A stretch of 48,019 nucleotides of DNA. Origin: Phycisphaerales bacterium. GTDB lineage: Bacteria; Planctomycetota; Phycisphaerae; Phycisphaerales; UBA1924. The stretch's first letter is position 1. The number at the start of each line of letters is the position of its first letter. Under the pieces are notes generated by a model. That model saw only the letters and a program-made list of their open reading frames with translations. It made no database searches and was not told the origin of the DNA. Location: NCBI GenBank assembly GCA_016741915.1, contig JACVCS010000024.1:1-48019 (forward strand), given 5' to 3'. The position numbers and the translations under genes are program-made. Positions 17,300 to 26,212 of the stretch are shown here, piece by piece.

Positions 17300-18424
17300 T
17301 CAGTCGCGAACATTCGCGAACGGGTTTGTCGCGGTGACGATCTCCGATGGTGTCAGCAGCGGCGCCACGGCATTACCCGCCGCGATGTCGAAAGTTTGCG
17401 TTGAAGCCGCGGTGATCGTGTTGCGGATCAACACGCACGCGGTCGGTGCGCCCCAGTTCGGTGCCGGCTGGATGCGAATCCCCACGGGGCACTGGGAAAT
17501 GGCGTTGTCGGCGATGGTCGTACGCCCCTGCGCGCCGGTGTTTGCCAGCACGCCCACCGCGCACGAGCGCAGGCTGCAGCCGGTGATGCGTCCGCCGTCT
17601 TTGAAGCGGATGCCCGCGGTTGTGCACTGCGCCACGACGCAGTCGCGGACGATGCTTGCCCCGGTCACATCGATACCGGCTTGGCAGTTCGAAACCACGC
17701 ACGACTCGATGACGCTGTGGTTGTACGCGTTGATCCCGGTGGTCGCGTTGGTCACCGTGCAGGAGCGGACGACGCTGCCGTGACCGGCGTCGATGCCTTG
17801 GAACGTGCCGACGACGGTGCAGTGCTCGATCACGCAGTTGGTGCAGTGCCCGATGCCCACCTCGCCCGTGCTGGCCGTGGTGCGGATATTGCGGAACGTG
17901 CAGGCGAAGAAGTTCCCCTCCAGTCCGCCGGCGGAGTGGTCCATGATCGCAAGATTCTCAAACGTGCACTGCTCCCATCGCAGCGGGCTGGTGGCGTAAC
18001 CGAAGCCGCGGATGGTGCCGTTGCGGACGCTGATCGCCTTGCGCGTCGAGGTGGTATCAAGCCCTTCGCCCAGCGCGTTGGGCCCCGTGCACCGGATCTG
18101 AAACCCGTTCAGGTCGAGCGTCACGTGGTCCGCGTTGATCTGGATCCCCGACTTGTTCGCCTCCGCGACCACGTCCGCCGTGAGGTAGTAACTCCCGGGC
18201 GAAGCGATCACGTACCGCGCCATCGTGCTGCCGGGCGTGGTTGAATCGTTCACCGGTGTCCGCGGCTCGATCTCCCCGAGCGTTCGACCCGACGATGCCA
18301 CCGCGCCACCCGGCGGCGTCAGCGGCCCGCCCAACGCCAACGACACTCCAGACAGCATCACCACGCACGCGAGAACGATCGGCGAAGAACACACATCACC
18401 GACCAATCGACACACCATGTTCAT
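17300..18424 (-). CDS. Secreted right-handed beta-helix protein (paralogue 3)
   Basis: 374 residues from the ATG at 18424, chosen for the GGAG about 8 bases upstream and the signal peptide that follows (PIVLACVVMLSGVSLALG). The mature N-terminus is GGPLTPPGGAVASSGRTLGEIE. PGSYYLTAD and VTLDLNGFQIRC precede a run of beta-helix coils with regularly placed cysteines (CTFENLAI, CVIEHCTVVG, CVVSNCQAGI). The C-terminus IAAGNAVAPLL ... TATNPFANVRD matches the tail of paralogues 1 and 2. First gene of the tandem array and divergent from the ECF sigma factor gene. Confidence 0.87.
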   Translation of the reverse strand: MNMVCRLVGDVCSSPIVLACVVMLSGVSLALGGPLTPPGGAVASSGRTLGEIEPRTPVNDSTTPGSTMARYVIASPGSYYLTADVVAEANKSGIQINADHVTLDLNGFQIRCTGPNALGEGLDTTSTRKAISVRNGTIRGFGYATSPLRWEQCTFENLAIMDHSAGGLEGNFFACTFRNIRTTASTGEVGIGHCTNCVIEHCTVVGTFQGIDAGHGSVVRSCTVTNATTGINAYNHSVIESCVVSNCQAGIDVTGASIVRDCVVAQCTTAGIRFKDGGRITGCSLRSCAVGVLANTGAQGRTTIADNAISQCPVGIRIQPAPNWGAPTACVLIRNTITAASTQTFDIAAGNAVAPLLTPSEIVTATNPFANVRD

Positions 18425-18738
18425 CGTGAAGCTCCGGTCATCCACCAGGCGAATCGACACGCCGACCGCCTGCCGCAGACCCGTATGTGCCCACGGGTGC
18501 GGCTTCTTGCCCGATTCTCGGCCTTCGTGAAGAGGAAATGACCCGCTCATGCCCCGAACGAGTGTGGCACAACCACCGTTCGTCCTTACACTTCACCTGA
18601 ACCGTCGTGCGCACCACCGATCGCTCGGCCACCCTCGGCGGGGGAAAGCCCACCCCCCGCTGAGACTCCGAGCAGAGAGAAGGCCCCGACCCGGCGAGCG
18701 TGCGCGATGTCGGTTTGGTTTCGTGATCGCGCTGAACA
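18425..18738. other. Divergent intergenic region between secreted-protein array and sigma factor
   Basis: About 314 bases between diverging genes. It should hold promoters for both sides, but no convincing -35/-10 elements were found. The GGAG of the minus-strand gene lies near 18432-18436. Confidence 0.5.
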
Positions 18739-19350
18739 ATGGATACACCCGCCCGACATGAAGTGACCCAGTTGCTCAACGCCGCCGCGGGTGGCGACTC
18801 GCGCGCGGCGGAGGAACTCCTCCCGCTGGTCTACCAGGAACTCCGCAAGCTCGCCCACGCGCGCATGGCCCATGAGCCCGCCGGTCAAACCCTTCAGCCC
18901 ACCGCGCTGGTTCACGAGGCGTACCTCCGCCTGCTCGGGTCGGCCGACGTGAAGTGGGACGGACGCGGGCACTTCTTCGGCGCCGCCGCCCGCGCCATGC
19001 GACGAATCCTCGTCGAGCGGGCCCGCTCACGCAACCGCATCAAGCGCGGCGGCGACCGCAAGCGCGTGGAGTTCGGCGATCAGCTCGAAGTCGCCAGCGC
19101 CGACAGCGAGCAGTCCGACGAACAGCTCGTCGCCCTCGACTCGGTGCTCGAAAAGCTCGAGGCTTATGACCGGCGCAAGTGCGACGTGGTCATGCTGCGC
19201 TACTTCGCGGGGCTCTCGATCGAAGAGACGGCCGCGAGCTTGGGCCTCTCACCCGCGACGGTGAAGAACGAGTGGGCCTTCGCGCGCGCCTGGCTGCACC
19301 GAGAGATCGGCGCGCTCGGCAGCGAGGGCCAGGGCGGAGCCTCGCGGTGA
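18739..19350 (+). CDS. ECF-type RNA polymerase sigma factor
   Basis: 203 residues, of the planctomycete ECF type usually paired with Ser/Thr kinases. Region 2 spans about residues 25-95 (VYQELRKLAHARM, then TALVHEAYLRLLG, then FFGAAARAMRRILVERAR). Region 4 is near residues 135-190 (VVMLRYFAGLSIEETAASLGLSPATVKNEW), with the helix-turn-helix at its end. It would direct RNA polymerase to alternative promoters. Its TGA stop overlaps the GTG start of the kinase gene (GTGA), so the two are translationally coupled. No anti-sigma gene is adjacent; the kinase is the likely regulator (inference). Confidence 0.92.
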   Translation: MDTPARHEVTQLLNAAAGGDSRAAEELLPLVYQELRKLAHARMAHEPAGQTLQPTALVHEAYLRLLGSADVKWDGRGHFFGAAARAMRRILVERARSRNRIKRGGDRKRVEFGDQLEVASADSEQSDEQLVALDSVLEKLEAYDRRKCDVVMLRYFAGLSIEETAASLGLSPATVKNEWAFARAWLHREIGALGSEGQGGASR

Positions 19351-22300
19351 CCCCGGAACGCCAGCGACTGGTCGAGGAGATCTTCCTCAGCGCGTTGGAG
19401 GTCAAGCCCGACCAACGCCCGGCGCTGCTGAACGATCGCTGCGGATCAGACCTCTCACTCCGCGATGAGGTGCTGGGGCTCTTGAAATGCCACGACGGCC
19501 CGCCGGGCGTGCTCGATCAACCCGCGCCGGTGGGGCAGAGCCTGCTGATGGGTCTGCGCTCGCTGACCGAGACCGAGCCGGTGACGATCCCGCCGGGCGG
19601 GCGCATCGGGCACTACCGCATTACCGGTGTGCTGGGTGCCGGCGGCATGGGCGCGGTCTACATCGGTGAACAGGACCGCCCGCGCCGCACCGTGGCGCTG
19701 AAGGTCATCCGTCCCGGGTACGCCTCACGCCAACTGCTGCGCCGCATGGAGCACGAGGCCGACCTGCTCGGGCGACTGCAACACCCCGGCATCGCGCAGA
19801 TCTACGAGGCCGGCACCGCGGACTACGGCAACGGCCCGCAGCCGTTCTTCGCGATGGAACTCGTCTCGGGCCCGCCCATCAACAAGTACAGCGACGAGCG
19901 CTCGCTGAGCACCGCCGATCGGTTGCGCCTGATGCTGCAGGTCTGCGCCGCGGTTGAGCACGCCCACCAGCGCGGGGTCATCCACCGCGACCTGAAGCCC
20001 GGCAACATCCTCGTTGACACGTCGGGCAACCCGAAGGTGCTGGACTTTGGCGTGGCCCGCGCCACCGATTCCGACCTGTACGCAACCACACTGCAGACCA
20101 GTGTCGGGCAGCTCGTCGGCACGCTGCCTTACATGAGCCCCGAGCAGGTCTCGGGCAAGCCCGATCAGATCGACACCCGCACCGACGTCTACGCGCTGGG
20201 CGTGGTGATGTACGAACTGCTGACCGGGAAACTGCCGCACGACCTTGCCGACCGGTCGATCCCCGAGGCGGCCCGCGTGATCCGCGACGAATCCCCCAGG
20301 CGCCTGAGCACCATCAACCGCCACCTCCGCGGCGACGTGGAAACCATCATCAACAAGGCGATGGAGAAAGACAAGGCCCGTCGCTACCAGTCCGCCGCGG
20401 CGCTCGCCGAGGACATCCGCCGATTCCTCGCGGGCGAGCCGATCGTCGCCAAGCGCGATTCGGCGTTTTATGTGCTGGGCAAGCAGATCCGCCGCCACCG
20501 CGTTGCCAGTCTTCTCGCCGTGTCGCTGCTGGTCGGCCTTGTCTGCTTCGCGGTCTACGCCTGGCAGCAGGCGCTGCAGTACCGCAACCTCGCCGACAGC
20601 GAGACGATGGCGAAGCAGGCGGAAAAGTCCGCCCGCGAGAGCGCCGAAACCCAGCGCCGCGAGGCCGACGAGCAGCGTCAACGCGTCGCCGAACTGAACA
20701 CGCGGCTCACCGAGCGCCTCGACGCCAGCATCATCGAGCGAGGCCGACTTGAAGCCCTCGCCGGCAACGGCGCCATCGCCGAGAGCATGCTCTGGCCTCA
20801 ACTCGCACGCAACCCCTCCTCGACGCAGGCCTGGTGGGCGCTGTGGGAGCTCTACTCGCGCTTCCCCTCGCGGTGGATGGTCAACGTGCAGCCCGGCCTG
20901 CTCGCGATGGACGTCAGCCCCTCGCAGAAGATCGCCGCGGTCGTCGGGCGTCGCGGCGAACTGGTCCTCTGCTCAACCGACGACGGCTCGATCATCACCA
21001 CCAGCGAGGCCTACACCGTCAACAACCGCATCGTTCAGGGCTTCGCGGTGGTCTTCACCTCGCCCACCACCATCGCCTCTTCCTACGCCGACGGCACCGT
21101 CCTGCTGTGGGAAGTCGCCGGCAAGCGGCTCGTCCGCGCCGGGTCCATCAAGGCCAGCGACCGCGGGATCACCCATCTCGCGGTTTCACCCTCGGGCCGA
21201 ACGCTCGCAACCAGCGGCCCGGACCTGCAAACCCGTTTGTGGAACCTCGACAGCGGCGCGATGATCGCCCAGTGGAACGCCCACCCGCTCCCCTTGTTCA
21301 CCATGTGCTTCAGCCCCGACGGCAACACGCTCGCCACCGCCGCGGCGGATCAGACCTTCGCACTCTGGAAGACCACCGACGGCACGCTGATCAAGCGTTC
21401 CGAAGCCGTCGGACAGGCCGTCACGGTCCTGTGCTTCAGCCCCGACAGTTCGCAGATCGCCGTCACCGGTCAGGCCCGCATCGTGGACATCTTCCGCACC
21501 GCCGACCTCAAACTCATCACCTCGCACAAACTCTCCAAGGGTGACCCGCGGACGATGTTCTACTCCCCCGACGCCGCCCTGCTCTACGTCGGCAGCACCA
21601 TGTCCCTCCGCGTGATCGATCTGCAATCGCCCGCAAACTCCCTCGACCGCGGCTTCGGCTACGCCCGCATCCTCCGCGTCGCCGCGGGCTCAAACCCGGG
21701 CGAGGTCGTTTCACTGCAAGACGACGGCAGCCTGCGACTCTGGAACACCGCCCTTTCGCACATCTCACTGGCAACCCCGCACACAAGCTGGGTCTTCGCC
21801 GTCGACATCAGCCCCGACGCACGCCGGGTGATGACCTCCAGCGGCGACGGGCGCGTCCTGCTGCACGACCACGCAGGTGCCGACCGCATCGCCACCTTCA
21901 CGCTCCCGACTATTCCCGGACGCGCGCCCACACGCTCGCGAGCGTGCGCCTTCAGCCCCGACGGCGCACTCGCCGCCGCCGGGTTCGCCGACGGCTCCGT
22001 CCACCTGCTCAACCCCGTCAACCTCGAACAGATCGCCACACTCAGCGTCGAACGCGCCGGCGAGGTCTACGGCCTCGCCTTCAGCCCCGATTCGTCGATC
22101 CTCGCCTCCGTTCACTTCGACCGACGCATCCGCCTCTGGAACATCAAGACCCGCAAGCTCATCACCGAGCTCGCCGGCTTCGACGGCTACCCGCGCTCCG
22201 CCGCCTTCAGCCCCGACGGCAAGACGCTCTACACCGGCGGCAGCCGAAAGGGCATCGTCATCTACGACACCGCCAACTGGGAACGCACAGGCCTTCTGGA

Positions 22301-22880
22301 AACCTCCGCCGAGCCCTGGGCCGTGACGGTCAGCCCCGACGGCTCGATGGTCGCCGCCGGCACGTTCTCGGCGTTCGTTGAGATCTTCGACACCAAGACC
22401 CAGCAGCGTCGCGGCGGCCAGTCCGGGCACCAGATCGTCGTCGCGGGCCTCGCCTTCACGCGCGATTCATCCCTGCTGATCTCAGGAGGCGACGACGGCG
22501 GCGTCCGCGTCTGGGACCCAACCACCGGGACCTTGCTGCTGGGCTTTGATTTGGGCAAGGGTGAGGTCCCGTGCGTCGCCAACTCGCCCGACGGCCGAAC
22601 AGTCTTCGCAGGCTGCCAGGCCGGCGCGCTGGCTCGCCTGAACCTGCGGGCCTACGACGCCTCGATCGCCGCCAACGCCGAACTCGCCATCCGCCGACAC
22701 ATCCCGGCACTCGAAGCCAACCCGATCGTGCGCCGACTGAAAGAGGATGCCGAGCGACCGACACTCCGTCTGCGCGAGAAGGAAACCGACCCGGATTCCA
22801 AGCCGGAGGGTCACGTCCGCGTGATTCCCAAGACGAACCCCGCCCCGACCCTGATTTGGCCTGGTTTGCGAAGCGAGTGA
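19347..22880 (+). CDS. Transmembrane Ser/Thr protein kinase with WD40 repeats
   Basis: 1177 residues from the GTG at 19347, which overlaps the sigma factor stop; the frame further upstream lies inside the sigma gene. The kinase domain covers about residues 90-365: glycine loop GAGGMGAV (98-105), VALK with K119, HRDLKPGN (213-220, catalytic D215), DFG at 233-235, and SPE in place of APE. All catalytic residues are present. A single membrane helix (about 386-405) and a coiled coil rich in Glu/Arg/Gln (410-470) follow. The C-terminal half (about 500-1110) has many WD40-like repeats with the phrase F-S-P-D, probably a beta-propeller outside the membrane. It resembles PknB-type receptors with a propeller sensor. 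Likely acts on the sigma factor or its pathway. Confidence 0.93.
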   Translation: MTPERQRLVEEIFLSALEVKPDQRPALLNDRCGSDLSLRDEVLGLLKCHDGPPGVLDQPAPVGQSLLMGLRSLTETEPVTIPPGGRIGHYRITGVLGAGGMGAVYIGEQDRPRRTVALKVIRPGYASRQLLRRMEHEADLLGRLQHPGIAQIYEAGTADYGNGPQPFFAMELVSGPPINKYSDERSLSTADRLRLMLQVCAAVEHAHQRGVIHRDLKPGNILVDTSGNPKVLDFGVARATDSDLYATTLQTSVGQLVGTLPYMSPEQVSGKPDQIDTRTDVYALGVVMYELLTGKLPHDLADRSIPEAARVIRDESPRRLSTINRHLRGDVETIINKAMEKDKARRYQSAAALAEDIRRFLAGEPIVAKRDSAFYVLGKQIRRHRVASLLAVSLLVGLVCFAVYAWQQALQYRNLADSETMAKQAEKSARESAETQRREADEQRQRVAELNTRLTERLDASIIERGRLEALAGNGAIAESMLWPQLARNPSSTQAWWALWELYSRFPSRWMVNVQPGLLAMDVSPSQKIAAVVGRRGELVLCSTDDGSIITTSEAYTVNNRIVQGFAVVFTSPTTIASSYADGTVLLWEVAGKRLVRAGSIKASDRGITHLAVSPSGRTLATSGPDLQTRLWNLDSGAMIAQWNAHPLPLFTMCFSPDGNTLATAAADQTFALWKTTDGTLIKRSEAVGQAVTVLCFSPDSSQIAVTGQARIVDIFRTADLKLITSHKLSKGDPRTMFYSPDAALLYVGSTMSLRVIDLQSPANSLDRGFGYARILRVAAGSNPGEVVSLQDDGSLRLWNTALSHISLATPHTSWVFAVDISPDARRVMTSSGDGRVLLHDHAGADRIATFTLPTIPGRAPTRSRACAFSPDGALAAAGFADGSVHLLNPVNLEQIATLSVERAGEVYGLAFSPDSSILASVHFDRRIRLWNIKTRKLITELAGFDGYPRSAAFSPDGKTLYTGGSRKGIVIYDTANWERTGLLETSAEPWAVTVSPDGSMVAAGTFSAFVEIFDTKTQQRRGGQSGHQIVVAGLAFTRDSSLLISGGDDGGVRVWDPTTGTLLLGFDLGKGEVPCVANSPDGRTVFAGCQAGALARLNLRAYDASIAANAELAIRRHIPALEANPIVRRLKEDAERPTLRLREKETDPDSKPEGHVRVIPKTNPAPTLIWPGLRSE

Positions 22881-23042
22881 CAGGGCCGAGCGGGAGCAAA
22901 TAGTTTAATCATTGAACGATTCGGTGAAACACCGAGCGTTTGTAAACCCTTTGCGAGTGTGGATTGGGTGGGTGGAAGTGGTTGGCAGGGTGTGGATGGA
23001 TTTTGTTTGGATGCAAAACCGGGTCTGCGGGCGGTTTGTCGG

Positions 23043-23070
23043 TTGACCGTCGATCGGCGGGGGGTATCAT
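23043..23070 (+). promoter_or_regulatory. Candidate sigma-70 promoter of tRNA-Thr/tuf
   Basis: TTGACC (23043-23048) and TATCAT (23065-23070) are separated by 16 bases; each differs from consensus by one base. It lies about 105 bases before the tRNA-Thr gene. The rest of the gap 22881-23175 shows nothing else recognisable. Confidence 0.6.
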
Positions 23071-23175
23071 CCCCTCCCCTGCGGGCACTCCGCGGCGGGC
23101 TGTCATTGCGTTCGGAGTTCGCGGCGTGAAGGCCCCGCGAACACCCGGGCACCGCGGCAGGACAACGAGTTCACC

Positions 23176-23247
<72 letters not shown>

Positions 23248-23367
23248 TTCCCTGGTTCGTCGAAGGCAGGACGTCTTCGGCAAAGCAGGTCGTCTTCGCG
23301 AATCCCGTAGCGGGCACGGTTCAGGAACGCCGTACCGCATCTGAACCGCTTTTTCGGAGTTTTTCTC

Positions 23368-24570
23368 ATGGCCAAGGGCACATTCACGCGTACCAAGCCG
23401 CACGTCAACGTTGGCACCATCGGTCACATCGACCACGGCAAGTCGACCCTCACCGCCGCCCTTTCGGCCCGCTCGGCCGTCAAGAACGGTCAGACCCCGA
23501 AGACCTACGCCGAAATCACCAAGGGTGGTACGGTCCGTGACGCGAACAAGACCGTGACGATCGCTTCGTCGCACACCGAGTACGAGACCAGCAAGCGTCA
23601 CTACGCCCACGTCGACTGCCCGGGCCACGCCGACTTCGTCAAGAACATGATCACCGGCGCCGCCCAGATGGACGGCGCGATCCTGGTTGTCTCCGCCGCC
23701 GACGGCCCGATGCCCCAGACCCGCGAGCACGTGCTGCTCGCCCGTCAGGTCGGTGTGCCGTACATCGTCGTCTTCCTGAACAAGGTCGACCTCGTTGACG
23801 ACCCCGAGCTGCTCGAGCTCGTCGAGGCCGAGATCCGCGACCTGCTGAACAAGTACAGCTTCCCGGGCGACAAGACCCCGATCATCCGTGGTCAGAGCAA
23901 GCTGGCGCTGGAGAACCCCAAGGACGACAAGGCCTGCAAGCCGATCGACGATCTCTTCGACGCGATCGACAGCTGGATCCCCGAGCCCACCCGCGAGGTC
24001 GACAAGCCCTTCCTCATGGCCGTGGAAGACGTCTTCTCGATCAAGGGTCGTGGTACGGTCGCCACCGGTCGTATCGACCGCGGCGTGGTGAAGGTCGGTG
24101 ACGCGGTTGAGATCGTCGGCCTCCGCAAGGAGAGCAAGGCCTCGACCATCACCGGCGTGGAAATGTTCCAGAAGACCCTCGACAGCGGCCAGGCCGGCGA
24201 CAACGTCGGTGCGCTGCTCCGCGGCGTCGAAAAGGACGACATCGAGCGTGGGCAGGTCATCTGCAAGCCCGGCTCGATCAAGTGCTACACGAAGTTCAAG
24301 GGCGAGGTCTACGTCCTGTCGAAGGACGAAGGCGGCCGCACCACCCCGTTCTTCAGCGGGTACAAGCCCCAGTTCTACTTCCGCACCACCGACGTCACGG
24401 GCTCGGTCAAGCTCCCCGCGGGCGTTGAGATGTGCATGCCCGGCGACAACGTGACCCTCGAGGTCGACCTGGGCGACAAGCCCGTCGCCATGGAGAAGGG
24501 TCTCCGCTTCGCCGTCCGCGAAGGCGGCCGCACCGTCGGTTCGGGCGTCGTCACCGAGATCATCGGCTGA
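23368..24570 (+). CDS. tuf: Translation elongation factor EF-Tu
   Basis: 400 residues; the GTPase that delivers aminoacyl-tRNA to the ribosome. P-loop GHIDHGKS near residues 19-26, G3 DCPGH, G4 NKVD, then domains 2 and 3 ([43 protein letters not shown]). Two GTP-site elements differ from textbook sequences: switch I reads KTVTI in place of RGITI within a rewritten loop ([18 protein letters not shown]), and the G5 region reads RGQSKLAL where RGSALKAL is usual. I believe other planctomycetes share the switch I form, but this was not checked. Codon use is like neighbouring genes and the frame is open throughout, so it is probably functional. Downstream of tRNA-Thr and ahead of a strong terminator. 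Confidence 0.97.
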   Translation: MAKGTFTRTKPHVNVGTIGHIDHGKSTLTAALSARSAVKNGQTPKTYAEITKGGTVRDANKTVTIASSHTEYETSKRHYAHVDCPGHADFVKNMITGAAQMDGAILVVSAADGPMPQTREHVLLARQVGVPYIVVFLNKVDLVDDPELLELVEAEIRDLLNKYSFPGDKTPIIRGQSKLALENPKDDKACKPIDDLFDAIDSWIPEPTREVDKPFLMAVEDVFSIKGRGTVATGRIDRGVVKVGDAVEIVGLRKESKASTITGVEMFQKTLDSGQAGDNVGALLRGVEKDDIERGQVICKPGSIKCYTKFKGEVYVLSKDEGGRTTPFFSGYKPQFYFRTTDVTGSVKLPAGVEMCMPGDNVTLEVDLGDKPVAMEKGLRFAVREGGRTVGSGVVTEIIG

Positions 24571-24688
24571 GATCCCGCTTGTTGGTTTGAGTTGAGATTC
24601 AATCAGTAGGCACGCCGATCGGCGGGATGGACGGGCAAAGGCCCCGAAGACCGCGACCTGAGATCGAAACCTACGATCAAGCATTTCA

Positions 24689-24724
24689 CCGGCCCGTCGG
24701 GTATCCCCCGACGGGCCGGCTTTT
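24689..24724 (+). terminator. Rho-independent terminator after tuf
   Basis: A perfect 13-bp stem (24689-24701 with 24707-24719), 5-base loop, then C and TTTT. It separates tuf from rpmG-secE-nusG, so the latter need their own promoter in 24725-24820, where I found no clear motif. Confidence 0.92.
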
Positions 24725-24820
24725 CGGAACGGTTGTCTCGCTTTTTCAGTCCCTTTTCCGCCGACGGTGCCCGCGTCCAGACAGGAACGCACACACCACG
24801 GCTCGATCGAGAGGTTTATC

Positions 24821-25003
24821 ATGGCGAAAGGCAAGTCCCAGGCTCGTGAGTTCGTTTGGCTCCAGTGCTCCGAGACCGGCGATCTGAACTACCGCACCGA
24901 GATCAACGTCAAGGGCGGCATCGCCGAGAAGCTCAAGGAAGGCTTCAAGAAGTACTCCCCGCGTCTGCGCAAGCACACGCTGCACAAGATCAAGCGGAAG
25001 TAA
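24821..25003 (+). CDS. rpmG: 50S ribosomal protein L33
   Basis: 60 residues; a small protein of the large ribosomal subunit near the E site. The ATG at 24821 is preceded by GAGAGG; a longer frame from 24767 adds unrelated residues. The C-terminus [15 protein letters not shown] is diagnostic. The zinc-binding pairs of the C+ type are missing: the first pair reads CSET, and the second has Ser and Leu where CPxC is usual. It is therefore a zinc-independent (C-) form. Gene order rpmG-tRNA-Trp-secE-nusG is conserved in many bacteria. Confidence 0.93.
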   Translation: MAKGKSQAREFVWLQCSETGDLNYRTEINVKGGIAEKLKEGFKKYSPRLRKHTLHKIKRK

Positions 25004-25017
25004 TCCGAAGGCACCTT

Positions 25018-25087
25018 GGGATCAAGGGACCAAGGCATCGAGTGAGGAACGCGTTCCCTCTGCTCGATCCCCAGGTCCCTCGATCCC
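25018..25087. repeat. Large imperfect palindrome between rpmG and tRNA-Trp
   Basis: Arms GGGATCAAGGGACC and GGTCCCTCGATCCC pair with few mismatches and enclose an inner palindrome around GAGGAACGCGTTCCCTC. Further TCGATCCC copies follow to about 25098. There is no T tract, so it is not a standard terminator. It may be an RNA-processing stem before the tRNA or a mobile repeat. Confidence 0.65.
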
Positions 25088-25107
25088 TCGATCCCTCGGC
25101 TTTCCAC

Positions 25108-25180
25108 ACGCCGGTAGCTCAACTGGTAGAGCAGCGGATTCCAAATCCGCAGGTTGCGGGTTCAAGTCCCTCCCGGCGTG
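25108..25180 (+). tRNA. tRNA-Trp (CCA anticodon)
   Basis: Acceptor ACGCCGG/CCGGCGT, D-stem GCTC/GAGC, anticodon stem GCGGA/TCCGC with loop TTCCAAA (anticodon CCA), T-stem GCGGG/CCCTC with one mismatch and loop TTCAAGT, discriminator G. The 3' CCA is not encoded. Its place before secE is the usual one. Confidence 0.96.
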
Positions 25181-25408
25181 CTTCGGTTTCTTCGTTCGGC
25201 TCGGTTGATCGGCCAACCGCCGCTCAACCGAACGAACACGTCTTTCGGCCCTCGGTCCGTGGTACGTTGGTTCAGAGACCTTCGCACCGGGGCGATTCGC
25301 GGGTGAAAGACGACTCTTTCCGCGGCCTTCACGCCGCCGTTCGTTTCTTTCTCACCTTGCTGGTCCCGCACCGATCCGCTCGCCCAAACACCTCGGCAGC
25401 ACACCACC

Positions 25409-26107
25409 ATGGCATTCTCGATCTACAAGTCCGGTCAGGGTTACTGGGTCCGCGTCATGACCGCGACGCTCATCGGTGTCGCGTCCATCGCCTTCGCGGC
25501 GTGGGGCGCTTCACAGGCCAAGGCCATCGTCGCGCAGCTTCCCAAGACCGCCGCCGTGCTCGACGTCAAGGGCGCCAAGATGGACGTGCCCGGCAACACC
25601 GGCGTCACGCTCATGGGCCCCGTGGGGACCGACGGCGTCCGCCCCGAGATCGGCACCGCCGTCATGATCGAGCCCCTGGCGAAGGGCGCAACCAGCGACA
25701 CCCCCGGGCGCACCCGCATCGAGAAGATGGTCCTCAGCGAGGGCAAGAACATCACCATGCTCGAAGCCCTCCGCGACGCGAGCGGGGCGGAGTTCGCGCT
25801 CGTCACCGGTCGCTCGGCCCAGCCCCCGGTTCAGGAAGCTATCGTCAGCGCTATCGTCGCGGCCGTCTTCATCATCTTCGGCACGATCCTTGCGTACTGG
25901 CTCACCGCCATGCGCCCGCGCACGGTGGACTTCCTGATCTCCACCGACTTCGAGATGAAGCGTGTGAACTGGTCCACCCGGCGTGAGATCGTTGGGTCCA
26001 CCATCGTGGTGATCTGCGCGTGCTTCTTCCTCGCGGGCGTGCTCTTCCTCTTCGACATCACGCTGCAGACGGTCTTCCGTTCGATCAACCTGCTGCAGCT
26101 CGGTTGA
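25409..26107 (+). CDS. secE: Enlarged preprotein translocase subunit SecE
   Basis: 232 residues; the essential clamp subunit of the SecYEG protein-export channel in the inner membrane. The conserved SecE part is the C-terminal 55 residues: an amphipathic segment (FEMKRVNWSTRREIVGST) followed by a membrane helix (IVVICACFFLAGVLFLF). Most bacterial SecE proteins are 60-130 residues. Here the N-terminus adds a membrane helix (about residues 15-37), roughly 105 soluble residues, and another helix (about 143-167), giving three membrane segments. Start at the ATG at 25409; the preceding bases lack a strong Shine-Dalgarno. Followed 105 bases later by nusG. Confidence 0.92.
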   Translation: MAFSIYKSGQGYWVRVMTATLIGVASIAFAAWGASQAKAIVAQLPKTAAVLDVKGAKMDVPGNTGVTLMGPVGTDGVRPEIGTAVMIEPLAKGATSDTPGRTRIEKMVLSEGKNITMLEALRDASGAEFALVTGRSAQPPVQEAIVSAIVAAVFIIFGTILAYWLTAMRPRTVDFLISTDFEMKRVNWSTRREIVGSTIVVICACFFLAGVLFLFDITLQTVFRSINLLQLG

Positions 26108-26212
26108 GCGGCGGGGATTTCGACGTTGCCCGTTGACGGTTTGCATCCGAACGAAACAGACTTTTTCCTGACTTTCAGACCCTGATTTTCACCCACCTTC
26201 GGCGAGCCGACC

